Below, one piece after another: positions 9,143 to 18,368 of a stretch of 64,000 bases of DNA; position 1 is the stretch's first letter; every line of letters begins with the position of its first letter. The notes beneath the pieces were generated by a model. The model made no database searches. It was not told the DNA's origin and saw only the letters and a list, made by a program, of their open reading frames with translations. The position numbers and the translations under genes are program-made. This DNA is from Nannocystis sp. RBIL2 (GTDB lineage Bacteria; Myxococcota_A; Polyangia; Nannocystales; Nannocystaceae): positions 3,394,001 to 3,458,000 of the forward strand of contig NZ_JAPNJW010000001.1 in NCBI RefSeq assembly GCF_026626745.1, in the 5' to 3' direction.

Positions 9143-10009
9143 ATGAACCCCACCGTCCGCTGCGGCCTCATCCAGTGCAGTAACCCCATCAACGACGAGA
9201 CTGTCCCGGTCAAGGAGATCCAGCAGGCCATGCTCGACAAGCACCTGCCCTTCCTGAAGGAAGCCGGCCGGCGCGGCGTGCAGATCCTCTGCCTGCAAGA
9301 GATCTTCAACGGACCGTACTTCTGCCCGGGTCAGGACCGCCGCTGGTACGCGGCCGCCGAGCCGATTCCGGGGCCCACGACCGCGCTGATGCAGGAGTAC
9401 GCGAAGTCGCTCGGCATGGCGATCGTGGTGCCGCTCTACGAGGAGGCGATGCGCGGCGTCTACTACAACACCGCGGCCGTGGTCGACGCCGACGGCACGT
9501 ACCTCGGCAAGTACCGCAAGCAGCACATCCCGCAGACCTCGGGGTTCTGGGAGAAATTCTTCTTCAAGCCCGGCGACCTCGGCTACCCGGTCTTCCGCAC
9601 GCAATTCGCCACCATCGGGGTCTACATTTGCTACGACCGGCACTTCCCGGAGGGGGCGCGCGCCCTCGGCCTGAACGGCGCCGAGATCGTGTTCAACCCG
9701 AGCGCGACGGTCGCGGGCCTGAGCCAGTACCTGTGGAAGCTGGAGCAGCCGGCGCACGCGGTGGCCAACGGCTACTACGTCGGCGCGATCAACCGCGTCG
9801 GCACCGAGGCGCCGTGGAACATCGGCAAGTTCTACGGCCACAGCTACTTCGTCGACCCGCGCGGCAAGTTCCTCGCCGAGGCCAGCGAGGACAACGACGA
9901 GCTGGTGGTGGCCGACCTCGACCTGTCGGTGATCGACGAGGTCCGGCAGACCTGGCAGTTCTACCGTGACCGTCGCCCCGAGACCTACGGCGACCTCACG
10001 AAGCTGTAA
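9143..10009 (+). CDS. Beta-ureidopropionase / nitrilase-family amidohydrolase
   Basis: 288 residues. Nitrilase-superfamily enzyme with the full catalytic set: Glu53 in CLQEIFNGPYF, Lys126 in KYRKQHIP and Cys163 in YICYDRHFPE. The sequence closely follows the beta-ureidopropionase branch, which hydrolyses N-carbamoyl-beta-alanine to beta-alanine, CO2 and ammonia. The next gene, 49 bp downstream, encodes dihydropyrimidinase, the preceding step, so the two form steps 2 and 3 of reductive uracil/thymine breakdown. ATG 9143 is used; an in-frame GTG directly precedes it, and GGGAG overlaps this site. A cytosolic N-carbamoyl amino acid amidohydrolase with other substrates remains possible. Confidence 0.92.
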   Translation: MNPTVRCGLIQCSNPINDETVPVKEIQQAMLDKHLPFLKEAGRRGVQILCLQEIFNGPYFCPGQDRRWYAAAEPIPGPTTALMQEYAKSLGMAIVVPLYEEAMRGVYYNTAAVVDADGTYLGKYRKQHIPQTSGFWEKFFFKPGDLGYPVFRTQFATIGVYICYDRHFPEGARALGLNGAEIVFNPSATVAGLSQYLWKLEQPAHAVANGYYVGAINRVGTEAPWNIGKFYGHSYFVDPRGKFLAEASEDNDELVVADLDLSVIDEVRQTWQFYRDRRPETYGDLTKL

Positions 10010-10058
10010 CGCCCGCGCCGCCCCGTCCCCCTGCGCCCCGTCCCCTGCGAGGTCTCGC

Positions 10059-11432
10059 ATGTCCGGCATCGTCATTCGCAACGGCCAAGTCGTCACCGCC
10101 CTCGATCAATACGTCGCCGACATCTACTGCGAAGGCGGCAAGATCGTCGCCGTCGGCGAGAACCTCGACGTGCCCGCCGGCACCGAGGTCGTCGACGCCT
10201 CCGGGCAGTACGTCCTGCCCGGCGGCATCGACGCTCACACGCACATGGAGCTGCCCTTCATGGGCACCGTCAGCTCCGACGACTTCTTCACCGGCACCGC
10301 CGCCGGGATCGCGGGCGGCACCACCTCGATCATCGACTTCATCATCCCGAGCCGCAACCAGAGCCTCATCGAGGCCCGCGACTTCTGGATGAACAACGCC
10401 AAGAAGGCCTGCGCCGACTACGGCTTCCACATGGCCGTGACCTGGTACGGCGAGCAGGTCGAGCAGGAGATGCGCCGCGTCTTCCAGGAGGACGGCATCT
10501 CCTCGTTCAAGGTCTTCATGGCCTACACCGGCGCGATCGGGGTCGACGACGACGAGATGATCGGCGTCATCGACACCGCCGCCTCCCTCGGCGCCCTCGT
10601 CACCGCCCACTGCGAGCACGGCCTCGCGGTCCAGGCGCTGCAGCGCAAGCTGATCGCCCAGGGCAAGACCTCCCCGCGCCACCACGCCGAGAGCCGGCCC
10701 TCGTGGGTCGAGGGCGAGGCGACGAACCGCGCGATCATGCTGGCGCGCTGCTCCGGCCAGCCGATCTACATCGTCCACCTCACCTGCAAGGAGTCGCTCG
10801 ACGCGGTCGTGCGCGCCCGCCAGGAGGGCCAGCTGGTCTACGTCGAGACCTGCCCGCAGTACCTGCTGCTCGACGACAGCGTCTACGACAAGCCCGACTT
10901 CGAGGGCGCGGCCTACGTCATGAGCCCGCCGATCCGCCCCAAGGGCCACCAGGAGGCGCTGTGGCACGCGTTGTCGTGCGGCCTCATCCACCACGTCGCC
11001 ACCGACCACTGCCCGTTCCGCCAACATGACCAAAAGGTCATGGGCCTGCACGACTTCACGAAGATCCCCAACGGCGCCGCCGGCATCGAGAACCGGATCG
11101 CCCTGATGTACACGTACGGCGTCGCCACCGGCCGCCTCACGCTGAACCAGCTGGTCGACGTCTGCTGCACCCAGCCGGCCAAGATCTTCGGCCTCTACCC
11201 GCGCAAGGGCGCGATCCGGGTCGGGGCCGACGCCGACCTGTTCACCTACGACCCCGCCGCCTCCTCGACGATCAGCGCCCGCACCCACCACCAGCGGGTC
11301 GACCGCAACATCTTCGAGGGCTTCGAGATCCGCGGCGCGGTCACCAACACCGTCGTCGCCGGCAAGCTGGCGTTCACGAGGGGCGAGCTCCGGGTCGAGC
11401 GCGGGGCCGGTCGCTACCTCCACCGGGTCTGA
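10059..11432 (+). CDS. hydA: Dihydropyrimidinase
   Basis: 457 residues. Zinc amidohydrolase that opens dihydrouracil or dihydrothymine to the carbamoyl-beta-amino acid. Metal ligands can be read in order: GGIDAHTHME (His60, His62), the carbamylated lysine in SSFKVFMAY (Lys151), VTAHCEHG (His184), IYIVHLTC (His240) and VATDHCPF (Asp316). Length and the KIPNGAAGIENR motif match dihydropyrimidinases rather than dihydroorotases. ATG 10059 has GAGG upstream. It is co-transcribed with the beta-ureidopropionase gene (49-bp gap), and a strong terminator follows at 11471. The first enzyme of the pathway, PreTA, is encoded about 22 kb away at 33400-36044. Codons at 11024-11051 overlap a weak 14-bp repeat pair. 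Confidence 0.94.
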   Translation: MSGIVIRNGQVVTALDQYVADIYCEGGKIVAVGENLDVPAGTEVVDASGQYVLPGGIDAHTHMELPFMGTVSSDDFFTGTAAGIAGGTTSIIDFIIPSRNQSLIEARDFWMNNAKKACADYGFHMAVTWYGEQVEQEMRRVFQEDGISSFKVFMAYTGAIGVDDDEMIGVIDTAASLGALVTAHCEHGLAVQALQRKLIAQGKTSPRHHAESRPSWVEGEATNRAIMLARCSGQPIYIVHLTCKESLDAVVRARQEGQLVYVETCPQYLLLDDSVYDKPDFEGAAYVMSPPIRPKGHQEALWHALSCGLIHHVATDHCPFRQHDQKVMGLHDFTKIPNGAAGIENRIALMYTYGVATGRLTLNQLVDVCCTQPAKIFGLYPRKGAIRVGADADLFTYDPAASSTISARTHHQRVDRNIFEGFEIRGAVTNTVVAGKLAFTRGELRVERGAGRYLHRV

Positions 11433-11470
11433 TCGGCCAGGCGTTCGGCCTGAACCTTCGGTCATGTTCT

Positions 11471-11509
11471 AAAAAGCAGGCTCGAAAGAGCCTGTTCTTT
11501 TATTTCTTT
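11471..11509 (+). terminator. Rho-independent terminator after hydA
   Basis: CAGGCTC (11477-11483), loop GAAA, GAGCCTG (11488-11494), flanked by an A-run and the T-rich tail TTCTTTTATTTCTTT (11495-11509). A textbook intrinsic terminator, with the A/T arms extending the stem; it should end the pyrimidine-degradation operon. Confidence 0.9.
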
Positions 11510-11574
11510 CAGGCTCGCCGTCGCGCGCGGGCCCCCGCAGCGGGGCGCCCGGCACCCGCGTCAGCCCACGCCGG

Positions 11575-11703
11575 ATCTGTCCCGACGGACCTGCCGCGAA
11601 GGACAGCCGCCGCCGCGTCTGCGCCTGCGCATCTGCGGGCGCTGCTGTCCGATTCGGGATTCACGGATCGTCCCGTCCTGTCCCGAAGGTCAGCCTCAAA
11701 CTC
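11575..11703. repeat. 14-bp repeat array
   Basis: Three consecutive units (11575-11588, 11589-11602, 11603-11616) with exact 14-bp spacing, then scattered units at 11644-11657 and 11676-11703. They lie upstream of the porin-like gene at 11740. Confidence 0.6.
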
Positions 11704-11739
11704 CCCCTTGAGAGGGGCACCTGCGGTATTGTGCGCTGG

Positions 11740-12927
11740 ATGCGTGTCTCGCAAGTCTGGCCTGCTGTCCTGGTAGCTCTGTATTCGACCCTGGCTCTGG
11801 CGCAGTCGCCTGCCATCTCTCCAGGACCGCGGGGCGAGCCGGCGCCCGCGGCGGCCCCCGCCAGCGAGCCCACGCCCGACGCCGCCGCCACCGAGCCCGC
11901 CGTCGCGCCCGAGGGCCCCGCCGAGGACACCGCGGCTGCTCCCCCGCCCGAGCCGGCACCCAACGCCGCCCCGCCCTCGTCGCCGGAGGGCGTCGCCGAC
12001 TCGTCGCGCACCCCGGTCGTCGAGCCGCGCGCCAAGCCCGACGGCACCGGCGAGCTGCCGCCGCTGCCGGCCCGCCATCGCCTCGTCTACAGCAACCTGC
12101 TGGTCCTGCGGGTCAACCCGCTCGGCGCCGAGGACCGCTTCACCCTCGGCTACAACCTGCGCCTCTACAACAACCCGAAGCCGCTGTTCCGCGACTCCTA
12201 CTTCGGCGTCGGCTTCAGCCCGACCATCTCGCCCTCGATCTCCCGCATCGGTGGCAACATCGACTTCGCCCCGCTGACGATCCTCCGCTTCCGCGGCGCC
12301 TACTACCTCGCCACCTGGTACGGCAGCGACCGCTTCAAGGCCCACCCCTACTCGTCGCCGACGACCGAGTACGGCCCCCAGAAGCTCAAGAACGAGGCGG
12401 GCGCCAACGTCCTCGGCGGTCAGGTCGAGCTCAGCGCGCTGTTCCAGGTGCGCGTGAAGATGATCGCGATCCGCAACGAGGTCACCTTCTACAACAACAA
12501 CATCCGCCTGCCGACCGGCAACGACGTGTTCTACGACCTGCGCCACGACGTCCTGGTGCCGGCCAAGGGTTGGTTCCTCACCAACGACACCGACCTGCTT
12601 TACATGACCAAGTTCGGCCTCAACGCCGGCGTGCGCAACTCGCTGGTCCACGTGTTCTACACGTCGAAGATGTACGGCCCCGGCGAGGTCACGGACAACC
12701 CCAACACGCCGATGGACCGCCTCGGCCCGGTCCTGACCTACACGTTCTTCGACCGCCCCGAGAAGCGCTTCAACAAGCCGACGCTGATCTTCGCCGCCCA
12801 GTGGTGGCTCAAGCACCGCTACCGCGGCCAGGGTGCGCCGGGCATGGAGGACCGGATCCACCAGGGCATCCCGCTGTTCTTGCTCGGCTTCTCGTTCACC
12901 GGCGAGCTGGTGAGAAGCAAGCACTGA
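11740..12927 (+). CDS. Outer-membrane-like beta-barrel protein, unknown function
   Basis: 395 residues from ATG 11740 (an in-frame GTG at 11731 adds three). A signal peptide ends near LALAQS, then comes a Pro/Ala/Glu-rich segment (about residues 25-110) and a C-terminal domain of alternating hydrophobic/polar strands with many aromatic residues (FRDSYFGVGFSPTISPS, LRFRGAYYLATWYGSDRF, LIFAAQWWLKHRYR), as expected for a transmembrane barrel. No family is recognised. The Pro/Ala-rich stretch may span the periplasm or peptidoglycan. It stands alone, followed by a hairpin terminator at 12944. A metabolite or lipid channel is possible, but this is inference from composition only. Confidence 0.75.
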   Translation: MRVSQVWPAVLVALYSTLALAQSPAISPGPRGEPAPAAAPASEPTPDAAATEPAVAPEGPAEDTAAAPPPEPAPNAAPPSSPEGVADSSRTPVVEPRAKPDGTGELPPLPARHRLVYSNLLVLRVNPLGAEDRFTLGYNLRLYNNPKPLFRDSYFGVGFSPTISPSISRIGGNIDFAPLTILRFRGAYYLATWYGSDRFKAHPYSSPTTEYGPQKLKNEAGANVLGGQVELSALFQVRVKMIAIRNEVTFYNNNIRLPTGNDVFYDLRHDVLVPAKGWFLTNDTDLLYMTKFGLNAGVRNSLVHVFYTSKMYGPGEVTDNPNTPMDRLGPVLTYTFFDRPEKRFNKPTLIFAAQWWLKHRYRGQGAPGMEDRIHQGIPLFLLGFSFTGELVRSKH

Positions 12928-12943
12928 GCCGCCCGCCCCCGCG

Positions 12944-12983
12944 AATCGCCGCGACGCCCCGCGCTCGCGGCGATTTGTTTTTA
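12944..12983 (+). terminator. Rho-independent terminator
   Basis: AATCGCCGCGA (12944-12954) and TCGCGGCGATT (12965-12975) are perfect 11-bp arms around a 10-nt loop, followed by TGTTTTTAAAG. It lies 16 bp after the porin-like gene's stop codon. Confidence 0.88.
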
Positions 12984-13024
12984 AAGAAATGGACCGATTT
13001 CGCCGGGCTGCAGCGCCCGCTGTC

Positions 13025-13066
13025 ACATGTCCCTTGCGACATGTCATCGCCGACCTGGCGTAAGCC
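13025..13066. repeat. 14-bp repeat array, three units
   Basis: ACATGTCCCTTGCG, ACATGTCATCGCCG and ACCTGGCGTAAGCC follow each other without gaps. The array lies just after a terminator and about 100 bp before the next gene. Confidence 0.75.
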
Positions 13067-13170
13067 GAGGTCGAGGTCGTCGCTCGCCGACATCGAGCAC
13101 GTCCGCGCCCGCTCGACACAGGTGCCGCTGGCGCGATCTCTTCGCGCGGCCCTGATACGATCCTACGCAA

Positions 13171-14079
13171 ATGACGACGCGTGACTGGACCACCGCGGGG
13201 GCTGGCGGCGAATCCCTGTTGCAAGCGCTGACCGACTTGCCGGGCTCCGTGTTGACATCGTTCCTCATGACCCTCGCCGAGCGGCGGGCTCGCGGGCGGG
13301 GCCCGGCCGACGTCCTGCGGCAGTGGGAGAGCGACACCTTTACCGGCCTCTCCGCCGTCGACCTGCGCCTGGTGCTGCGCGCCGAGCTGCGGCTCCTGGA
13401 GGCCGCCGCCGCCTTCGAGGCCGTCGACCTGCCGCCCCTCGCCCCGCTGGCGACCTGCACTGCGGTCGGCCCGATCAGCCAGAACAAGATCGTCACGACC
13501 TTACGTGGCACCGAGGTCGTGTCCGACTCCACCAATGTGCTCGCGCTCGAGTGTGCCCGTCGGCTACGACGCGACCCCGATACACCGGTCCGATTGACCA
13601 CCTGTCAGCGCGTCGTCCGGGCGCAGGAGATCCCCAAGCTACCGGGCTACTCCCACCACTTCAGGCTGTTCACGCTGGCGACGGCCGGGCGACAGACGCG
13701 AGATCACGGCTTCTTGGTGGATGCCCTGATCGAGCATGTGCGTACCCTTCTGACTGGTTTCGACGAATTGACCCAGGAAGGCTACACATTCGGCCGACGG
13801 TCCGTGCGCCTGCTGGCCACCGCCGCTCGCAGCGCCCTCGCCGATCGCATCTCCGAGCAATTGGCACCAGTCGTGGACGTCGTCCGCGGGCCGCTCGATC
13901 ACCCGTATTACGACGGTCTGCGCTTCACGATCGAGCTCATCGCGGCGGACGGCAGCGTCTTCCCGATCGCCGACGGCGGCGCCTTCGACTGGGTCGCCCG
14001 GCTGGCCGCCAACCGCCGCCTGGTGTTCGTGGCGAGTGGACTGGGCACCCAGTTGGTGAGCCTGTTGTTCCGGCGGTAG
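13171..14079 (+). CDS. Degenerate class II aaRS-core (HisRS/HisZ-like) protein
   Basis: 302 residues. Not a standard aminoacyl-tRNA synthetase, but several stretches align with the HisRS/HisZ catalytic core: RVVRAQ (147-152) and FRLFTLATAGR (164-174) resemble motif 2; HPYYDGLRF (244-252) and IADGGAFDW (266-274) resemble the YYTGxxFE and GGRYD signatures of HisRS; VASGLGTQL (287-295) sits at motif 3 but lacks its Arg. The anticodon-binding domain is absent, so it is more likely a HisZ-like regulator or another repurposed aaRS fold. Codon use is less extreme (TTA, ATT, CAA present) than in neighbours, a hint of different origin. A DNA methyltransferase gene follows after 211 bp. Function unknown. 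Confidence 0.6.
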   Translation: MTTRDWTTAGAGGESLLQALTDLPGSVLTSFLMTLAERRARGRGPADVLRQWESDTFTGLSAVDLRLVLRAELRLLEAAAAFEAVDLPPLAPLATCTAVGPISQNKIVTTLRGTEVVSDSTNVLALECARRLRRDPDTPVRLTTCQRVVRAQEIPKLPGYSHHFRLFTLATAGRQTRDHGFLVDALIEHVRTLLTGFDELTQEGYTFGRRSVRLLATAARSALADRISEQLAPVVDVVRGPLDHPYYDGLRFTIELIAADGSVFPIADGGAFDWVARLAANRRLVFVASGLGTQLVSLLFRR

Positions 14080-14290
14080 GTCCGCCTCTTTACAGTCGCG
14101 GAATCGACAGCCATCATTCGCCGGCGTGGCCGCGGATCCCTCCGACCTCGATCGGCCAGATCGTCCACGGGACCGCGATGCCGACGGTCTCACGCGCGCC
14201 GACGGCATTTCCTCGGCGCGGTCGCCCCCGCCGCCCGTCTCCGCGCACGGTCGGTACAATGGCGCTCAGGACCTGTCCGAACCGCCATCT

Positions 14291-15172
14291 ATGGTCAATG
14301 CCCATCCGCTGCGGCCGCTGATCCGGACCGGCGCGGCGCGGGTGGTTTCGCGGCTGTCCGGTCCTGCAGCAAATGTCCCTTGGGCCATCCTCCACGGCGA
14401 CGTGCGCGACGGCCTGGCCGCGCTGGCCGACCACTCGATCGCCTGCATCGTCACCAGCCCGCCGTACTTCTGGCAGCGCGACTACGGGGTCGCCGGGCAG
14501 CTCGGGCACGAGCCGACCATCGCCGCCTACGTCGCCTCGATGCGCGGGGTGTTCGCCGCGGCCCGGCGCGTGCTCAAGAAGGACGGCGCGCTGTTCCTCA
14601 ACCTCGGCGACACCTACTACTCGGCCAAGGGCCGCCCGCACGGGCGCGACGACAAGCACCGCGGGCGCATGCTCGCGCGCAGCACCCTGCGCGCGGTCGA
14701 CGGCCCCGGCCTCGGCCTCCCGCGCAAGAGCCTGATCGGCATCCCCTGGCGGGTCGCGCTCGCGCTGCAGGACGACGGCTGGACCCTGCGCAGCGACATC
14801 ATCTGGAAGCGCCCGGCTACCATGCCCGAGCCGACCGCCCGCGACCGCCCGTGGAACACCCACGAGCACGTGTTCCTGTTCTCCCTCGCCCCGCGCTACC
14901 ACTTCGACCGCGGCGCGCTGCAGGGCGAGGAGGACATCTGGCAGATCACCGCCCGCCCCGACAACCCCGCCGCCCACTTCGCACCCTTCCCCGCCGCCCT
15001 CGCCGACCGCTGCATCCGCGCCGGCTGCCGCCCCGGCGGGGTCGTCCTCGACCCCTTCGCCGGCTCCGGCACCACCCTCCTGGCCGCCCGCGGCCTCGGC
15101 CACCCCGCGATCGGCATCGAGCTGTCGCAGAGCTACTGCGACGCCATGGCCACGGCCCTCGGCGCTAGCTGA
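14291..15172 (+). CDS. Site-specific DNA methyltransferase (beta-type, SPPY)
   Basis: 293 residues. Amino-methyltransferase with motif IV VTSPPYFWQRDY (SPPY at 56-59) before motif I, LDPFAGSGTTLLAARGLG (from about 253), the order of the beta group. SPPY is typical of N4-cytosine enzymes, although N6-adenine members exist. ADRCIRAGCRPGGVVLDPF and AIGIELSQSYCD complete the SAM pocket. No endonuclease is adjacent, so it looks like an orphan methyltransferase with a possible epigenetic role. ATG 14291 is the conservative start; the frame continues upstream to 14126 with low-complexity residues. The segment 14371-14398 matches two 14-bp repeat units inside the coding sequence. Confidence 0.88.
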   Translation: MVNAHPLRPLIRTGAARVVSRLSGPAANVPWAILHGDVRDGLAALADHSIACIVTSPPYFWQRDYGVAGQLGHEPTIAAYVASMRGVFAAARRVLKKDGALFLNLGDTYYSAKGRPHGRDDKHRGRMLARSTLRAVDGPGLGLPRKSLIGIPWRVALALQDDGWTLRSDIIWKRPATMPEPTARDRPWNTHEHVFLFSLAPRYHFDRGALQGEEDIWQITARPDNPAAHFAPFPAALADRCIRAGCRPGGVVLDPFAGSGTTLLAARGLGHPAIGIELSQSYCDAMATALGAS

Positions 15173-15180
15173 CCCTCGGG

Positions 15181-15221
15181 ACATGTCCTCATGGGCATGC
15201 CCGTCGGACATGCTTCAGCGG
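15181..15221. repeat. 14-bp repeat array, three units (one 13 bp)
   Basis: ACATGTCCTCATGG, GCATGCCCGTCGG and ACATGCTTCAGCGG fill the gap between the convergent methyltransferase and peroxidase genes and run into the latter's stop codon. Confidence 0.7.
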
Positions 15222-16537
15222 ACGAACGGGTCGCCGAACTTCGGGTCCCCGAGCATCGCCTCGTCGGTGAGCGTGCCGAGGAACGCCACCAGCGCGCCCT
15301 TCTCGGCCGGCGTCAGGTTCATGCGCCGCGGCTGCTGGTTCGGCCCGCGCAGCCGCGGGTCGAGGTTCGGGTGCGGCTTTATCCCGCTGTCGTAATGGTC
15401 GATCACCTCGGCCAGGGTGGCAAACCGCCCGTCGTGCATGTACGGCCCCGTCACCGCGATGTTGCGCAGCGACGACGACTTGAAGCGCCCGTCGTCCGCG
15501 GGGTCGCCGGTGACGTCCCCGACGCCGTTGTCGTCCGCGAGCGGTCCGGCGTCGAGCCCGTTGTTGAGCGGCTCCAGCGGGAGGAAGATCGCCTGATTGG
15601 CGAAGTCCTGCCCGGGCGGCGGCGGCGGTCCGCCGAGGTGGCAAGCCACGCAGGCAGTGCGCGGCTGCAGGAACAGGTCCTTGCCGAGGTTCTCCTCGGC
15701 GGTGAAGTTGGCGAACTCGCCGCGGATCGATCCGGCCGCGGCGAGCCCCTCGTCGAAGCGCGAGCGGTACGACGCCATCGCGCGCACGAACTGGGCCAGG
15801 GCGCGGGCGATCCGCTCGGTCGTCACCTCGTCGTCGCCGAACGCGGCGATGAACAGCTCGCGGTAGTACGGCCGCGTCGACACCCGCTCGACCAGCTCCG
15901 TCAGCGTCAGCCCCATCTCGACCTCGTTCTGGATCGGCCCCAGCACCTGCTCCTCGAGCGTCGCCGCCCGCTCGTCCCAGAAGAACCGCCCGGTCGCGTA
16001 CCAGCGCGACTCCGACAGCCCCATCGAGTTGCGCCCCGTCAGCCCGCCCTCGAAGCCCTCGCTGAACTGCGTGGTGTCGCTGAAGCCCGCCGCCTGCTGG
16101 TGGCACGTCCCGCACGCGACCGTCTCGTTGCGCGACAGCGCCGTGTCGTAGAACAGCACCCGGCCGAGCGTCGCCCCGTGGTCGGTGATCGGGTTGTCCT
16201 GCGGCGTGTTGTCGAGGTCGCGGACCGGCGGCGTCCGGAAGTGCGCCGGCAAGTCCGGGTTCGCGTAGTCGTACGGCGTCGCCGGCAAGTCGAGCCCGTC
16301 CCCGTCCTCGTCGTCGCCTCCGGTGCTGCTGCCGTCGGCATCCGTCGTCTCGGCGCCTTCGGACCCGGTCGTCTCGGCGCCGCCGTCCTCGCTCGTGGAC
16401 GACGTGCCGCTCGCATCATCGCCGCCGCTCGCCCCGGACCCGCCGGCATCACAAGCGCCGGCGAGCGCGAGCACGAGCGCGAGGCTCGTTCGAGAGAGGT
16501 GACCTACGCAGGAGTGCTTCGAGATCGTGACGGGCAT
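15215..16537 (-). CDS. Di-haem cytochrome c peroxidase (CcpA/MauG family) lipoprotein
   Basis: 440 residues. Signal peptide with lipobox AGAC (Cys29), then an acidic Ser/Thr/Gly-rich linker to about residue 80. Two c-type haem sites are visible: CGTCH (142-146) and CVACH (296-300). Family motifs include GRVLFYDTALSRNETVACG, GRNSMGLSESRWY and GPYMHDGRFATLAEVIDHYD. Such enzymes reduce hydrogen peroxide or carry out other oxidative chemistry in the periplasm. The lipid anchor and linker are unusual for soluble peroxidases and suggest membrane tethering. No electron-donor cytochrome gene is adjacent. Confidence 0.93.
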   Translation of the reverse strand: MPVTISKHSCVGHLSRTSLALVLALAGACDAGGSGASGGDDASGTSSTSEDGGAETTGSEGAETTDADGSSTGGDDEDGDGLDLPATPYDYANPDLPAHFRTPPVRDLDNTPQDNPITDHGATLGRVLFYDTALSRNETVACGTCHQQAAGFSDTTQFSEGFEGGLTGRNSMGLSESRWYATGRFFWDERAATLEEQVLGPIQNEVEMGLTLTELVERVSTRPYYRELFIAAFGDDEVTTERIARALAQFVRAMASYRSRFDEGLAAAGSIRGEFANFTAEENLGKDLFLQPRTACVACHLGGPPPPPGQDFANQAIFLPLEPLNNGLDAGPLADDNGVGDVTGDPADDGRFKSSSLRNIAVTGPYMHDGRFATLAEVIDHYDSGIKPHPNLDPRLRGPNQQPRRMNLTPAEKGALVAFLGTLTDEAMLGDPKFGDPFVR

Positions 16538-16681
16538 GCCCCCGCCTCAAGCACCCCGCGAGCCGTCGCTCCGCGCCCCCCGATCTGCAACCACCGCGGG
16601 CACTTCCATCGCCCCGGCGGACCTCGCAGTCCAGGCCCCGGCAAGATCCGCCGACCGCGTGCGGCGGATCTCGCCGACCGT

Positions 16682-17824
<1,143 letters not shown>

Positions 17825-17845
17825 CGCGCCCTGTTTATCGCACAA

Positions 17846-18283
17846 TCACAGGAACGGAGCGACCACCGCTTCCAGCTGTGGCCCGAACACCGCGCCCGGC
17901 TGACGGAACGCCAGTTGCCCGCCCTGATACACGCACAGCGTCGGGATCGACTGGATCTGCAGCGTCGCCGCAGTCTGCCGGTGCTGCTCCGTGTCGAGCT
18001 TCAGCACCAACAGCTTGCCCGCGTGGCGCGCCGCCAGGTCGGCGATGTGCGGCGCCAGCTGCCGGCACGGCCCGCACCACGGGGCCCAGAAGTCGACCAG
18101 CACCGGCACCGGCGCGTTGGCCACCGCGCGCTGCAGCTCTGCGTCGCTCACGTCCTGCGGGTGCCCGGTGGTGTCGAGCTTCTGCTTGCAGCGGCCGCAC
18201 TTCGGCGCGTCGAAGCGGCGCTCGCCCGCGATCTTGTTCATCTGTCCACACGCCCCGCACCGGAAGAACAGCGCCTCGCTCAT
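17846..18283 (-). CDS. trxC: Thioredoxin with N-terminal zinc ribbon (Trx2-like)
   Basis: 145 residues. The N-terminus has two CxxC pairs (CGACGQ and CGRCKQ) as in thioredoxin 2 / TrxC, followed by a thioredoxin fold with active site FWAPWCGPCRQLAP and the cis-Pro segment QSIPTLCVYQGG. It reduces protein disulfides in the cytoplasm; zinc-ribbon thioredoxins are often linked to oxidative stress. ATG 18283 is favoured over GTG 18292 because GCGAGG lies 8 nt upstream. It is the first gene of a likely two-gene unit with the acyl-CoA dehydrogenase. Confidence 0.9.
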   Translation of the reverse strand: MSEALFFRCGACGQMNKIAGERRFDAPKCGRCKQKLDTTGHPQDVSDAELQRAVANAPVPVLVDFWAPWCGPCRQLAPHIADLAARHAGKLLVLKLDTEQHRQTAATLQIQSIPTLCVYQGGQLAFRQPGAVFGPQLEAVVAPFL

Positions 18284-18368
18284 CGTCGTCACCTCGCCGC
18301 GCGTCTGCGCGCCCGAAAATTAGTCACCACCGCCGACTCTGGCAACCCGAACGAATCTCTCGGGCCGC

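Noticed and set aside
17825..17845. TTG start of the second acyl-CoA dehydrogenase
   Set aside because: ATG at 17824 has a Shine-Dalgarno-like AGGG upstream and matches the usual N-terminus of the family better.
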